Origin: Acidihalobacter ferrooxydans
GTDB lineage: Bacteria > Pseudomonadota > Gammaproteobacteria > DSM-5130 > Acidihalobacteraceae
NCBI RefSeq assembly: GCF_001975725.1
Contig: NZ_CP019434.1
Location: 62,001 to 126,000 of the forward strand
DNA: 64,000 bases
Direction of reading: 5' to 3'
Below the pieces are notes generated by a model, which saw only the letters and a program-made list of their open reading frames with translations, searched no databases and had not been told where the DNA came from. The first letter of the stretch is position 1; each line of letters opens with the position of its first letter. Below are positions 18,269 through 26,781 of this stretch, piece after piece. The translations under genes and the position numbers were made by a program.

Positions 18269-18586
18269 ATGAGCGTAGTCGGCCAGGAATTGATGACACA
18301 GGACAAAGACATCGATCGCGCTTCGCGTTCGTTGAAAGCCATGTCGCATCCATTGCGGCTCAAGATACTGTGCATCCTGGGCGACCAGGAGGTCAGCGTG
18401 CAGGATATTGTCGACAATGTGGGTACCTCGCAGAGCAATATCTCGCAGCATCTGGCGATCTTGCGTGAAAAAGGCATCCTGGCCGCGCGCAAGGATGCCA
18501 ACAAGGTGTTCTACCGCGTCAGCGATCCGCGCACGCTGCGCCTGATCAGCATGATGCAGGACGTATTCTGCAGCAGCGGGCTGTAA
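18269..18586 (+). CDS. ArsR-family regulator of the BigR/SqrR persulfide-sensor type
   Basis: This is a 105-residue winged-helix regulator with recognition helix SQSNISQHLAILREKG and wing KVFYRVSD. Cys35 (LKILCILGD) and Cys101 (QDVFCSSGL) are 66 residues apart. That equals the spacing of Cys41/Cys107 in SqrR and Cys42/Cys108 in BigR, which form a tetrasulfide when sulfane sulfur is sensed. No ArsR-type metal motif (CxC) is present. The start at 18269 follows GGGGAAG; the ATG at 18254 has no ribosome site. The rhodanese gene follows at 54 bp, supporting a sulfur-linked role (inferred). Confidence 0.85.
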   Translation: MSVVGQELMTQDKDIDRASRSLKAMSHPLRLKILCILGDQEVSVQDIVDNVGTSQSNISQHLAILREKGILAARKDANKVFYRVSDPRTLRLISMMQDVFCSSGL

Positions 18587-18640
18587 GCGGCGCGCGCCTT
18601 GGGCTATAGTTCCCCGCTGTCCGATCCGAGGTTCGTGTTC

Positions 18641-19066
18641 ATGCAAGAATATCTGCAATTCGCATCCAGCCATGTGTTGTTGTTCATGGCGCTGGCCGCC
18701 ATCGTCGGCGCCATCGTCTGGACCGAATTCCAGCGCTTGGCCAGCGGCATCAAGCATCTCAGCGCCAATGAGGCTGTCGTGCTGATGAACAAGGATGACA
18801 CCATCGTGCTCGACGTGCGCGAAGATGCCGAGTTGCGCGAGGGCACCATCGGCAAAGCCAAGCATATTCCGCTGGGCGCATTGGATCAGCGCCTGCGCGA
18901 GCTCGACAAGCACCGCGAGAAAACCATCATCGCCTATTGCCGCAGCGGCGCCCGTTCTTCGCGCGCCTGCGCCAAGCTGCGCAAGGCCGGTTTTGAAAAA
19001 GTCGTCAATCTGCGCGGCGGCATCGTTGCCTGGCGCGAGGCCAAGCTGCCGGTGCGCAAGCGTTGA
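18641..19066 (+). CDS. Membrane-anchored rhodanese (YibN-like)
   Basis: This 141-residue protein has one N-terminal TM segment (HVLLFMALAAIVGAIVWT, ~11-28) followed by a rhodanese domain with persulfide-carrying Cys100 in AYCRSGARS and the CDC25/rhodanese end RGGIVAWREAKLPV. It matches YibN by size and by position before grxC-secB-gpsA. The start MQEYLQ at 18641 is taken; the upstream ATG at 18599 adds an unlikely N-terminus. The stop lies 6 bp before the grxC start taken here. It likely handles sulfane sulfur at the inner membrane. Confidence 0.9.
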   Translation: MQEYLQFASSHVLLFMALAAIVGAIVWTEFQRLASGIKHLSANEAVVLMNKDDTIVLDVREDAELREGTIGKAKHIPLGALDQRLRELDKHREKTIIAYCRSGARSSRACAKLRKAGFEKVVNLRGGIVAWREAKLPVRKR

Positions 19067-19071
19067 ACAAG

Positions 19072-19338
19072 ATGCAGCCCCCTGTGTTGATGTACAGCAC
19101 CGCCTGGTGCCCCTATTGTGTGCGCGCGCGGCATCTGCTGGAGCACAAGGGGGTCGAATTCGAGGATCTGCGCATCGAGGGCCGGATGGATCTGCGCACG
19201 CAGATGCAAATGCGCAGTGGGCGGACCAGCGTGCCGCAGATTTTCATCGGCGAACAGCACATCGGTGGCTGCGACGAGCTGTATGCGCTCGATCATGCAG
19301 GTAAGCTTGACGCCCTGCTGGCCGGCACCGGCGATTGA
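19072..19338 (+). CDS. grxC: Glutaredoxin (GrxC)
   Basis: This is an 88-residue dithiol glutaredoxin with active site CPYC (Cys13-Cys16), the TSVPQIFIG cis-proline motif and the GGCDELYAL glutathione-binding segment. It reduces disulfides and glutathione adducts. The start is an ATG at 19072; a TTG at 19063 overlapping the rhodanese stop would add three residues. The order yibN-grxC-secB-gpsA is conserved in gammaproteobacteria. Confidence 0.95.
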   Translation: MQPPVLMYSTAWCPYCVRARHLLEHKGVEFEDLRIEGRMDLRTQMQMRSGRTSVPQIFIGEQHIGGCDELYALDHAGKLDALLAGTGD

Positions 19339-19432
19339 CGCACGTGATCTGTCAACGTCGGGATTAGCCGCCGACGATCTCAGGCGTTACCATAACGCGC
19401 CCTCAAACACTAAATTCGCGGGTAACTTAACT

Positions 19433-19903
19433 ATGAGCGAGAACGGCAATGCCGCCGAGCAGCAGTTCGGTCTGCAGAAGATTTATCTCAAAGACCTGTC
19501 TTTCGAATCACCGGAAGCTCCGCATGTTTTCACCCAGGACTGGGCGCCGGAAGTCGAAGTGCAGATGCAGGTGGTCAATCAGCAGCTCGACGCCACGACC
19601 TGGGAAGTCGAATTGCAGTTGACGGCCACCGCCAAGACCGAAGAGCACACCGTTTATCTGGTGGAGGTCAAACAGGCGGGCGTGTTCACGCTGCAGAATA
19701 TCCCCGAGGATCAGGTCGCCCCGCTGCTGGGCAGCTATTGCCCCAATCTGCTGTTTCCGTTTGCACGCGAAGCGGTGTCCGATCTTGTCGGCAAGGGTGG
19801 CTTCCCGCAGCTCCTGCTGGCGCCGATCAACTTCGATGCGCTATACATGCAGCAACTGGAACAACAGCAGGCCGGGGAAGAGCCAGCCATCATCAGTCAC
19901 TGA
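19433..19903 (+). CDS. secB: Protein-export chaperone SecB
   Basis: This 156-residue SecB homologue binds unfolded preproteins and hands them to SecA. Recognised by LQKIYLKDLSFESPEAP at the N-terminus, VQMQVVNQQLD, and the C-terminal NLLFPFAREAVSDLVGKGGFP and LLLAPINFDALYMQQ stretches. Length is normal. The gap of ~94 bp after grxC has no gene; there is no clear Shine-Dalgarno within the usual distance. Confidence 0.97.
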   Translation: MSENGNAAEQQFGLQKIYLKDLSFESPEAPHVFTQDWAPEVEVQMQVVNQQLDATTWEVELQLTATAKTEEHTVYLVEVKQAGVFTLQNIPEDQVAPLLGSYCPNLLFPFAREAVSDLVGKGGFPQLLLAPINFDALYMQQLEQQQAGEEPAIISH

Positions 19904-19936
19904 GCGGCGTTATCCGCTGGATCGCCGAGGCTGAGG

Positions 19937-20968
19937 GTGAACGCAAGCGCCTCGACCGTGCGTCCGCTGGCCGTACTCGGAGCGGGTTCGTGGGGCACGG
20001 CCGTCGCCATCCTGCTGGCGCACAACGGCCATCGCAGCCTGTTGTGGGGGCGTGACGCCGCGCAACTTGAGCAGATTGCCAAAACCCGGCGCAACGCCGC
20101 GTATCTCGGCACTGTCGCCCTGCCTGCCGGAATCACGCCTTGCGCCGATCTCGACAGCGTGCTGCGGCAGGCGCGCGATCTGTTCATCGCCGTGCCCAGC
20201 GCGGCCTTTCCGGCGTTCGTGGCCGGGCTGCGGGGGCGACTGCGACCGGATGCGCGGCTGGTCTCCCTCACCAAGGGGCTGGAACTGGAAACGGCGGACA
20301 CGCTCGACAGCGTGGTCGCGCGCTGCCTGGGCGATACCATCGAGCAGGCCGTCGTGTCGGGACCGACGTTCGCCAGGGAAGTCGCCCGGGGGCTGCCGAC
20401 GGCTGTGACCGTCGCCGCGCGTCCGGCGGCTTTTGCCGAAACGGTGGCCGGATGGCTGCACGGCGTGCAATTGCGCGCCTATACGAGCGATGACCTGCTC
20501 GGCGTCGAACTCGGCGGCGCCCTCAAGAATGTGCTGGCAATCGCGGTGGGTATCGCGGACGGTCTCGGCATGGGCGCCAACGCGCGTGCGGCGCTGATCA
20601 CGCGCGGGCTGGCCGAATTATCGCGGCTGTATCATGCGGCGGGTGCGCGCACCGAAACGCTGATGGGACTTTCCGGCCTGGGTGATCTCGTGCTGACCTG
20701 CACCGACGATCAGTCCCGCAATCGCCGTCTGGGTCTGGCGCTGGGTCGGGGCAGTACGCTTGAGATGGCACTCGACGAGATCGGCCAGGCGGTCGAGGGC
20801 GCGACCACGGCGCGCAGCGTCATGCGGCTGGCGCAGCGCTACGCGGTGGAGCTGCCGATCTGCGAATGGGTGCATCGCGTGTTGTACGAAGGGGTCGCTG
20901 CGCGCGAGGCGGTCGCCCAATTGCTGGCGCGCGAACCAAAAGCGGAAGCGGCAACCTTCGGGCTGTAG
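19937..20968 (+). CDS. gpsA: Glycerol-3-phosphate dehydrogenase [NAD(P)+]
   Basis: This 343-residue enzyme makes sn-glycerol 3-phosphate from dihydroxyacetone phosphate for phospholipid synthesis. It shows dinucleotide-binding GAGSWGTAVAILLA, substrate motifs GPTFAREVARGLPT and GALKNVLAIAVGIADGLGMGANARAALITRGLAE with the catalytic Lys, and GLSGLGDLVLTC. Start is GTG at 19937 with GAGG just upstream. It closes the secB operon. Confidence 0.97.
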   Translation: MNASASTVRPLAVLGAGSWGTAVAILLAHNGHRSLLWGRDAAQLEQIAKTRRNAAYLGTVALPAGITPCADLDSVLRQARDLFIAVPSAAFPAFVAGLRGRLRPDARLVSLTKGLELETADTLDSVVARCLGDTIEQAVVSGPTFAREVARGLPTAVTVAARPAAFAETVAGWLHGVQLRAYTSDDLLGVELGGALKNVLAIAVGIADGLGMGANARAALITRGLAELSRLYHAAGARTETLMGLSGLGDLVLTCTDDQSRNRRLGLALGRGSTLEMALDEIGQAVEGATTARSVMRLAQRYAVELPICEWVHRVLYEGVAAREAVAQLLAREPKAEAATFGL

Positions 20969-20987
20969 CCTGAAGATTTCACGAGTT

Positions 20988-21016
20988 TAACCCGGATGTT
21001 TCATAATGAATGCTGA
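20988..21016. repeat. R2 terminal fragment
   Basis: AACCCGGATGTTTCATAA matches the left end of R2 elements but the rest of the element is missing. It sits between the converging gpsA and algR genes. Confidence 0.5.
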
Positions 21017-21058
21017 CATCTTGCGTTCTTCCGCGTGGGGCTGCACGAGCCGCGTCAG

Positions 21059-21778
21059 CTAAAGCGTCAGGACCCGTTCGCGCACGATTGCCGCGTGGCG
21101 GCGACTGACTTCCAGACGGTCGTCGATGCCTTTGAAGGCGACGTAAAGCTGCCCGCTGCGATCACGCTCCAGTCCCGCGAGATGTTCGCGGGCGACCAGC
21201 GCATTGCGATGGATGCGCATGAAACGCTCGCCGAATTCGGCTTCCAGTGCCTTGAGCGGCTCATCGATGAGGGCCTCGCCGTCGCGGTGGCGCACGGTGA
21301 CGTATTTCTGCCCCGCCTGTAGATAGATCACATCATCGATCGGGATCAGTTCGACCCGCTTGTGTCCGCGCGCGCAAATGTGTGCCCGACCTTCCGCTGG
21401 CGCGCTGCGGGCCGGTGTACTGTGGCGCTCGCGCACGCGGTCGAGGGCTTCCGCCAGGCGTTCGCGGCGGACCGGCTTGAGCAGATAGTCCACGGCGCGG
21501 GTTTCAAACGCGGCGAGCGCGTGCTGTTCGTAGGCCGTGGTGAAAATCACTGCCGGTGGCGGGTGCAGCCTGGCCAGTTCGCGCGCGGCTTGCAGCCCGT
21601 CGACGCCCGGCATGCGGATATCGAGCAGCACGACTTCGGGGTGGCATTCGGCCGCCACTTCGAGCGCCATTGCACCGTTGCTGGCTTCGCCGCAGACTTC
21701 GTCTTCGGCACTCTCGCCCAGCAGTGTTTTGAGGCGTTCGCGGGCGAGCATTTCGTCATCGACGATCAGTACGCGCAT
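21059..21778 (-). CDS. algR: LytTR-type response regulator (AlgR-like)
   Basis: This is a 239-residue response regulator with receiver residues Asp8/Asp9 in LIVDDE, phospho-acceptor Asp53 in LLDIRMPG and Lys101 in YLLKPV. It has a C-terminal LytTR DNA-binding domain (VELIPIDDVIYLQAGQKYVTV to FMRIHRNALV). It overlaps the adjacent kinase gene by 23 bp. In Pseudomonas AlgR controls exopolysaccharide and twitching motility; targets here are unknown. Confidence 0.9.
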   Translation of the reverse strand: MRVLIVDDEMLARERLKTLLGESAEDEVCGEASNGAMALEVAAECHPEVVLLDIRMPGVDGLQAARELARLHPPPAVIFTTAYEQHALAAFETRAVDYLLKPVRRERLAEALDRVRERHSTPARSAPAEGRAHICARGHKRVELIPIDDVIYLQAGQKYVTVRHRDGEALIDEPLKALEAEFGERFMRIHRNALVAREHLAGLERDRSGQLYVAFKGIDDRLEVSRRHAAIVRERVLTL

Positions 21779-22823
21779 CGGTAGTCTCCAGCGGCAGTGA
21801 CAGTTCTACGTGGAAGCGGTCGGGTTCGGCGCGAATCTCCATGTTCGCGCCACGGTAGCCTAATTCCAGGCGCTCGCGGATATTCTCCAATGCCATGCCC
21901 TGCCCCGTGTGAGTGCCCTGGCGATCCGCAGCGGGGCGCGGATTGGTCACCGCTATGCGCAGGCGATCCCGGGTGCGGGCGATCGCGATCGAAACACATC
22001 CGCCTGCCGGAATTGCCTGTATGCCATGATAGACCGCGTTTTCGACCAGCGGCTGCAAACTCAGCGCCGGCACGGGCAGGTCTTCGTCGCGTGTGTCGAT
22101 ATCGAGCCGCCATGCGACATCCAGCCGCTCGCCCAGGCGCAGGCATTCCAGGGCAAGGTAATGACGCGCCAGCTCGATTTCGTCGCCGAGGCGCGTCCAT
22201 TCGCCATCGCGCAAGGCCGAGCGGAACATGCATGACAAATCTTCCACCGCCTGTTCCGCATCGTCGGGCCGGCCACGGATCAATGCGGCGATGGTGTTCA
22301 TGCTGTTGAACAGGAAATGGGGCCGGATACGCGCTTGCAGTGCGTGCAGGCGCGCGTCGAGGCGGGCTTCAACGCCACGCTTCCAGGCATGCTGGAGGTA
22401 TAGATAGCGCAGCGCGACGGCAGCCATGATCGCGCTGACGAGCGCGTTGCGCAGCACGAATGCCAGATCGCGATGGAGGTCGATGGCATTCGGATGCACG
22501 TACCAATCGAGAAATGCAGCGGTCAGAATCGAAAACAGCAGCGTCACCAGTAGCACGACGAGGTAGGCGATCAGCGCCGCAGACACGGGCCTGACGCTGC
22601 TGAGCGGCCGGCGCAGCCGGCATAGCAACCCGACGGAGGATAGTGCGACCCATTGCACGAACAGCGATGTCAGTGCCAGCGAGCGCCAGAACGGGGCCAG
22701 TGGCCAGCTCGACAGACTCAGCACCACAGCCAGCAATTCGGCCATCACGACGACCAGCAGCAAGGTCGAATCCAGGCAGAAATTGGGCAGAAAGCCGGTC
22801 GATGGTTCGTGGTCGTTTGACAT
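21756..22823 (-). CDS. algZ: LytS/AlgZ-type sensor histidine kinase
   Basis: This 355-residue membrane kinase has four or so hydrophobic segments in residues 18-140, then a His_kinase domain with the phospho-accepting His169 in RIRPHFLFNSMNT and an ATPase domain (LSLQPLVENAVYHGI N-box, GQGMALENIRERLELGY G-box). It is the partner of the overlapping algR. There is no periplasmic sensor domain of note, consistent with the AlgZ/FimS type. An R2 repeat fills its upstream region. Confidence 0.9.
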   Translation of the reverse strand: MSNDHEPSTGFLPNFCLDSTLLLVVVMAELLAVVLSLSSWPLAPFWRSLALTSLFVQWVALSSVGLLCRLRRPLSSVRPVSAALIAYLVVLLVTLLFSILTAAFLDWYVHPNAIDLHRDLAFVLRNALVSAIMAAVALRYLYLQHAWKRGVEARLDARLHALQARIRPHFLFNSMNTIAALIRGRPDDAEQAVEDLSCMFRSALRDGEWTRLGDEIELARHYLALECLRLGERLDVAWRLDIDTRDEDLPVPALSLQPLVENAVYHGIQAIPAGGCVSIAIARTRDRLRIAVTNPRPAADRQGTHTGQGMALENIRERLELGYRGANMEIRAEPDRFHVELSLPLETTDARTDRR

Positions 22824-22856
22824 GAACAGCCCGTGAAACGTGACTCCGCGAAGCTT

Positions 22857-23019
22857 GACCCGAATCTTTCACAACGATCGCCGATCTTGCAGGTCTCTTG
22901 ATTCCTCAAGAGATGTTTCCTCAGTCGACCGTCATCACCGATGCGCCGCTCCTGCTGAAATCTTCTTGTAAAAACACGGTCAGGCGCGATATCAGCACAC
23001 GTTATGAAGCATTCGGGTT
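22857..23019. repeat. R2 repeat, copy 2 (opposite orientation)
   Basis: This ~163-bp element begins GACCCGAATCTTTCACAA and ends GAAGCATTCGGGTT. Its core carries the complement of the R2 landmarks (for example CAGTCGACCGTCATC), so it lies inverted relative to the copies at 12.3, 53.6 and 56.8 kb. It is in the 332-bp gap between algZ and argH. Confidence 0.7.
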
Positions 23020-23031
23020 GAATGCCTGGTG

Positions 23032-23089
23032 AGAAGCGCCCCGGACGCAAGCTGAGTATACTGTCCGGGCTTTTTTAAACCCGGACAGT
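23032..23089 (+). promoter_or_regulatory. Candidate argH leader with alternative hairpins
   Basis: The segment GTCCGGG (23063-23069) can pair upstream with CCCGGAC, giving a stem followed by CTTTTTT (terminator-like). It can instead pair downstream as ACTGTCCGGG (23060-23069) / CCCGGACAGT (23080-23089). The two structures exclude each other. TATACT at 23056-23061 could be a -10, in which case the transcript would start inside this region and only the second hairpin would form. Confidence 0.3.
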
Positions 23090-23104
23090 CTATCAGGCAA
23101 GGGG

Positions 23105-23139
23105 GCCTCTCCTAACAGCTTGCTAATGGATTATCCGGG
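23105..23139. repeat. R1 terminal fragment (inverted)
   Basis: GCTAATGGATTATCCGGGG is the complement of the R1 left end (copy 1: CCCAGATATTCCATTAGC). Only the tip is present, directly before the argH ribosome site. Confidence 0.5.
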
Positions 23140-23155
23140 GTCAACCGAGGTCATC

Positions 23156-24550
23156 ATGTCAGAATCGAATACCGACAAGCTCTGGGGCGGGCGCTTCAGC
23201 GAGAGTACCGATGCCTTCGTCGAGGCCTTCACGGCATCGGTGATGTTCGACCGCCGGCTCTACCGCCACGACATTCAGGGTTCCAGAGCGCATGCCCGCA
23301 TGCTGGCGCATGTCGGCGTGCTGACCGACGCCGAGTGCGAGGCCATCGTCGAAGGGCTGGATGCGATTCTGAACGACATCGAAGCGGGTCGGTTCGACTG
23401 GGACATCGGCCTCGAAGACGTCCACATGAACATCGAAGCGCGTCTCACCGCGCGCATCGGCGCGGTCGGCAAGAAACTGCACACCGGACGCTCGCGTAAC
23501 GACCAGGTCGCCACCGACATCCGTCTCTGGCTGCGCGAGGAAATCGACCATATCCGCGCTGAGTTGGCGCGCGCGCGGCGCGGTTTGCTCGAATTGGCCG
23601 AGCGCGAGGCCGACACCATCATGCCGGGCTTCACGCACCTGCAGGTCGCCATGCCTGTGACGTTTGGCCATCACCTGCTTGCCTGGTACGAAATGCTCGC
23701 CCGCGACAGTGCGCGACTGCGCGATGTGCGTCGCCGGGTGAACGTGATGCCGCTGGGCGCGGCGGCATTGGCGGGCACGACGTATCCGATCGACCGCGCC
23801 TACGCCGCCAGTCTGCTCGGTTTTGACGAAGTGGCCGCCAATTCGCTGGATGCGGTGTCCGACCGCGACTTCGCCATCGAGTTCTGCGCCGCCGCTGCGC
23901 TGATCATGACGCACCTCTCGCGCACGTCCGAGGAGATGATTCTGTGGTCATCGGCGCAGTTCGGTTTCATCGAACTGCCCGACCGCTTCTGCACGGGGTC
24001 CTCGATCATGCCGCAGAAGAAAAATCCCGACGTGCCCGAACTGCTTCGCGGCAAGGCCGGGCGCGTCAATGGCGATCTGATCACCTTGCTGACCCTGATG
24101 AAAGGCCAGCCGCTGGCCTATAACAAGGACAACCAGGAGGACAAGGAGCCGCTATTCGACGCCGTCGATACCGTGCGCGGCAGTCTGCGCGCGTTTGCCG
24201 ACATGGTGCCCGCTATCGAAGTCAAGCGCGAACGGATGCGCGCGGCCGCGATGCAGGGCTATGCCACGGCCACCGACCTGGCCGATTACCTGGTGCGCAA
24301 GGGCGTGGCGTTCCGCGATGCGCACGAAATCGTCGGCAAGGCCGTGCGTCGCGCCATCGAGCGCGATTGTGATCTCAGCGAGTTGGAGTTGACTGAACTA
24401 CAGGCGTTTAGCGCCGCAATCGACGCGGATGTCTACGCGGCGCTGACACTGGAGGGCTCGGTTGCCGCACGCGCCCATTACGGCGGTACGGCGCCGGATG
24501 CGGTGCGCGCCAGAATCCGGCAGGCGCGGGAGCTGCTCGACAACGAGTAA
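23156..24550 (+). CDS. argH: Argininosuccinate lyase
   Basis: This 464-residue enzyme splits argininosuccinate to arginine and fumarate in the last step of arginine synthesis. Typical features are the N-terminal [36 protein letters not shown], and the superfamily signature [12 protein letters not shown] with the catalytic serine loop. The start is ATG 23156 with CGAGG upstream; an earlier ATG at 23120 is not supported. algR/algZ next to argH is seen in pseudomonads and relatives. Confidence 0.97.
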   Translation: MSESNTDKLWGGRFSESTDAFVEAFTASVMFDRRLYRHDIQGSRAHARMLAHVGVLTDAECEAIVEGLDAILNDIEAGRFDWDIGLEDVHMNIEARLTARIGAVGKKLHTGRSRNDQVATDIRLWLREEIDHIRAELARARRGLLELAEREADTIMPGFTHLQVAMPVTFGHHLLAWYEMLARDSARLRDVRRRVNVMPLGAAALAGTTYPIDRAYAASLLGFDEVAANSLDAVSDRDFAIEFCAAAALIMTHLSRTSEEMILWSSAQFGFIELPDRFCTGSSIMPQKKNPDVPELLRGKAGRVNGDLITLLTLMKGQPLAYNKDNQEDKEPLFDAVDTVRGSLRAFADMVPAIEVKRERMRAAAMQGYATATDLADYLVRKGVAFRDAHEIVGKAVRRAIERDCDLSELELTELQAFSAAIDADVYAALTLEGSVAARAHYGGTAPDAVRARIRQARELLDNE

Positions 24551-24568
24551 GCCTCGGGCCGCGCGGAA

Positions 24569-24769
24569 TTACTTGCGAAACAGCCAGACGAGCACCGAAA
24601 TAATGATGCTGACGATCACCGAGGTCGTCAGCGGGAAGTAAAACGTAAACCCCTCGCGCCGGACGAGAAAGTCGCCGGGCAGGCGACCGAAGCCCAGGCG
24701 CGAGATCAGCGGCCAGGCGAGACCGGCGACGATGAGCAGCAGGCCGAGCAGTATGAGTGTGCGGGTCAT
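24569..24769 (-). CDS. Small membrane protein, DUF2905 family
   Basis: This is a 66-residue protein with two TM segments: LILLGLLLIVAGLAWPLI near the N-terminus and TTSVIVSIIISVLVWLF at the C-terminus, joined by GRLPGDFLVRREGFTFYFPL. That loop (GxLPGDI-type) is the mark of DUF2905. Function is unknown. Its ATG overlaps the stop of the upstream gene by 4 bp (ATGA), indicating translational coupling. Confidence 0.85.
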   Translation of the reverse strand: MTRTLILLGLLLIVAGLAWPLISRLGFGRLPGDFLVRREGFTFYFPLTTSVIVSIIISVLVWLFRK

Positions 24770-25131
24770 CGCCGGTTCGGCCGCACCTTGCTGCTGACCA
24801 GCATGGCTTCGGGTACGCGCACCTTGACCGCGGCGGCGAGTTCGAGGGTGATGCCGGGCACCGGGCGCACGCTGATCCACAGCACGTTGAGCTTGAGGTT
24901 CATGTCGGCGAACAGCACCACACTGCGGTAGTGCGCGAGCACGGCCTGGATGTCGTCGAGCACCTGTTGGAGCTGATTTCGCGGGCGCCGTCGCAGGCCG
25001 GGGATGAGCATCATGAAATCGCTGGCGAGCTGACCTTCCGGAGTACGCGTCGGAACGCGCTGCCACAGCGGCGTCGCGGGTTCGAGACCCGGATCGATAC
25101 GCAATTCGGTGCGGCGCTCGTCGATATCCAT
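24766..25131 (-). CDS. Conserved hypothetical protein
   Basis: This is a 121-residue soluble protein starting MDIDERRTELRIDPG. It has no TM segment, signal or recognised catalytic motif; the C-terminal part (VLWISVRPVPGITLELAAAVKVRVPEAMLV) is beta-like. An ATG at 25167 would add 12 residues. It is coupled by ATGA overlap to the DUF2905 gene. I do not recognise a function. Confidence 0.65.
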   Translation of the reverse strand: MDIDERRTELRIDPGLEPATPLWQRVPTRTPEGQLASDFMMLIPGLRRRPRNQLQQVLDDIQAVLAHYRSVVLFADMNLKLNVLWISVRPVPGITLELAAAVKVRVPEAMLVSSKVRPNRR

Positions 25132-25200
25132 GCGCCGATCATAGCCCCGCTGGTGGTACATCTCCACTGTTCGCCGTCTGCATGCACCGGGTTTTCGGTG

Positions 25201-25857
25201 TCAGCGTGTGCCGCGAAGCACGCTTGTCAGCCAGTGCGCGAGGTCGTCAATTTCCTCCGGACACACTGCATGCGCCATCGGATACGTCCGCCAATGGGCC
25301 TCGACGCCTGCGGCAACCAGCGCGCGATGGGCGGCGAGCCCGAGCGGCAGCGCAATGACCGGATCGTCCGCGCCGTGCGCCTGAAAAACCGGTGGCGCGC
25401 TATCCGGTTCGCAGACATCGCCCCAGAGATAACCCGATAGCACGATCAGGGCATCAGGGCGCGGCGTGGCGCGCAGACCGGCGACCAGCGTCATCACCGC
25501 GCCCTGGGAAAATCCGCCGAGCAGCAGTTTGCCGCCGGCGGGCAGGCGGGCCCGCTCCCTGGCGAGCAGGGCGTGGACGAGCGCGATGGATTCGGCGATG
25601 TCTTCGGCGGCTTCGCCGCGGCCCAATTCCAGGCTGCGGAAATCGTACCAGGCGCGCATGGGCGTACCGCCATTGATGGTCACGGGACGGATCGGCGCAT
25701 GCGGCAACACAACGCGCAGGCCCAGGTCGGGCGGTCGTTCGAGTTGATCGAACAGCGGCACGAAGTCATGCCCATCGGCGCCGAGGCCATGCAGCCAGAC
25801 GAGGCTGTGGCGCGGCGCGGGGCCGTATTCGCGCAGGACGCTTTCGGGGTTGGACAT
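25201..25857 (-). CDS. Carboxylesterase/phospholipase family alpha/beta hydrolase
   Basis: This 218-residue hydrolase is of the YpfH/EstB-type Abhydrolase_2 family. The catalytic triad is readable: Ser117 in GGFSQGAVM, an Asp in HGADDPVI (164/165) and His196 in YPMAHAVCPEE. The oxyanion HGLGADGHDF motif is near the N-terminus. It probably hydrolyses short-chain acyl or lysophospholipid esters; the substrate is not predictable. It is a separate gene, 69 bp from its neighbour. Confidence 0.9.
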   Translation of the reverse strand: MSNPESVLREYGPAPRHSLVWLHGLGADGHDFVPLFDQLERPPDLGLRVVLPHAPIRPVTINGGTPMRAWYDFRSLELGRGEAAEDIAESIALVHALLARERARLPAGGKLLLGGFSQGAVMTLVAGLRATPRPDALIVLSGYLWGDVCEPDSAPPVFQAHGADDPVIALPLGLAAHRALVAAGVEAHWRTYPMAHAVCPEEIDDLAHWLTSVLRGTR

Positions 25858-25935
25858 GAGGTTTCCGGACGACAGTGAACGGAGGATGATTGTCGCATGC
25901 CGTCACGCTGACCGCATGCGTGGGCCTTGCATTCA

Positions 25936-26020
25936 ACCCGGATAAATCCAAGCCATCAGCAAGACTGTCGTTGTCTGCTCATGCGGTACGACAGGGCGTC
26001 AAGATAGGGCTCCGCTGGCA
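25936..26020. repeat. R1 fragment
   Basis: AACCCGGATAAATCC is followed by AAGACTGTCGTTGTCTGCTC and ATGCGGTACGACAGGGCGTC, matching the left half of R1 module A. The right half is absent. It lies in the gap before ynfA. Confidence 0.6.
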
Positions 26021-26128
26021 TGACGAACCGCCGTTGTCCATCCTGAATACGGCAGTTTGCGATGCGCGCGGGGCCGATAACGAAGCTGAATGATGTTACG
26101 TTTCCAGTCGCTGTCAGTGGAGCCGCTT

Positions 26129-26500
26129 ATGCCTTTGTCTGAACCTGTTCTGCCATTACTTGCCGGCGCACTGACTGTATTGCGCATCGTGCTCCTGTTT
26201 ATCGTCACGGCGGTCGCCGAGATCGTCGGCTGCTATCTGCCCTGGCTCGTGATCAAGCAGGGCAAGCCGCTTTGGCTGCTGTTGCCCGCGGCGGTTTCGC
26301 TGGCCGCATTCGCGTGGTTATTGACCCTGCATCCCACCGCGGCTGGGCGTACTTATGCCGCGTATGGCGGCGTATATATCGCCGTGGCGATCGGCTGGCT
26401 ATGGATGGTCGAAGGGATACGTCCCAGTCTGTGGGATGTTATCGGCGCCCTCGTCGCCCTCACCGGGATGGCCATTATCATGTTTGCGCCCAGGCAGTAG
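26129..26500 (+). CDS. ynfA: YnfA/UPF0060 family inner-membrane protein
   Basis: This 123-residue four-TM protein matches YnfA closely: [52 protein letters not shown] and a C-terminal [13 protein letters not shown]. coli YnfA is ~108 residues and resembles small multidrug resistance proteins. The start at 26129 has GTGGAG 8 bases upstream; the ATG at 26090 is less well placed. Confidence 0.88.
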   Translation: MPLSEPVLPLLAGALTVLRIVLLFIVTAVAEIVGCYLPWLVIKQGKPLWLLLPAAVSLAAFAWLLTLHPTAAGRTYAAYGGVYIAVAIGWLWMVEGIRPSLWDVIGALVALTGMAIIMFAPRQ

Positions 26501-26663
26501 ACCGGTTGTTTTATGAATTTGTGCTGATATCGCGCAGGATACTGATTTCACATAAAATTCATAAAAGAGCGGCGTATCGGTGTTGACGATCGACTGAGGC
26601 CTCATGTGGAATCAAGAGGCTTGTGAGATCGGCAGTAGTCGTAAAATATCCTGCTACGCCGGG
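26501..26663. repeat. R2 repeat, copy 3 (degenerate)
   Basis: It shares GTGCTGATATCGCGCAGGAT, GAGCGGCGTATCGGTG, GACGATCGACTGAGG and TGTGGAATCAAGAGGC with other R2 copies, but its ends are worn. It lies just after ynfA and upstream of the small-RNA promoter. Confidence 0.65.
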
Positions 26664-26748
26664 GCAGCGCGGCAGGCCTGAACGCGATGATTGGCGCCGC
26701 CTGCGAGTGCGACGTTCCGGATGCGCGAAAAATTTTTCGATATTCGGT

Positions 26749-26776
26749 GAACTTTCCCGGAAACCTCCGGTCTGAA
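26749..26776 (+). promoter_or_regulatory. Candidate sigma-E (RpoE) promoter
   Basis: GAACTT (26749-26754) and GTCTGA (26770-26775) are separated by 15 bases. Both hexamers and the spacing match the E. coli sigma-E consensus and the rpoH P3 arrangement as I remember them. Predicted start of transcription is about 26782. What follows is a hairpin-rich stretch ending in a strong terminator, not an ORF. Confidence 0.6.
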
Positions 26777-26781
26777 CTTGT

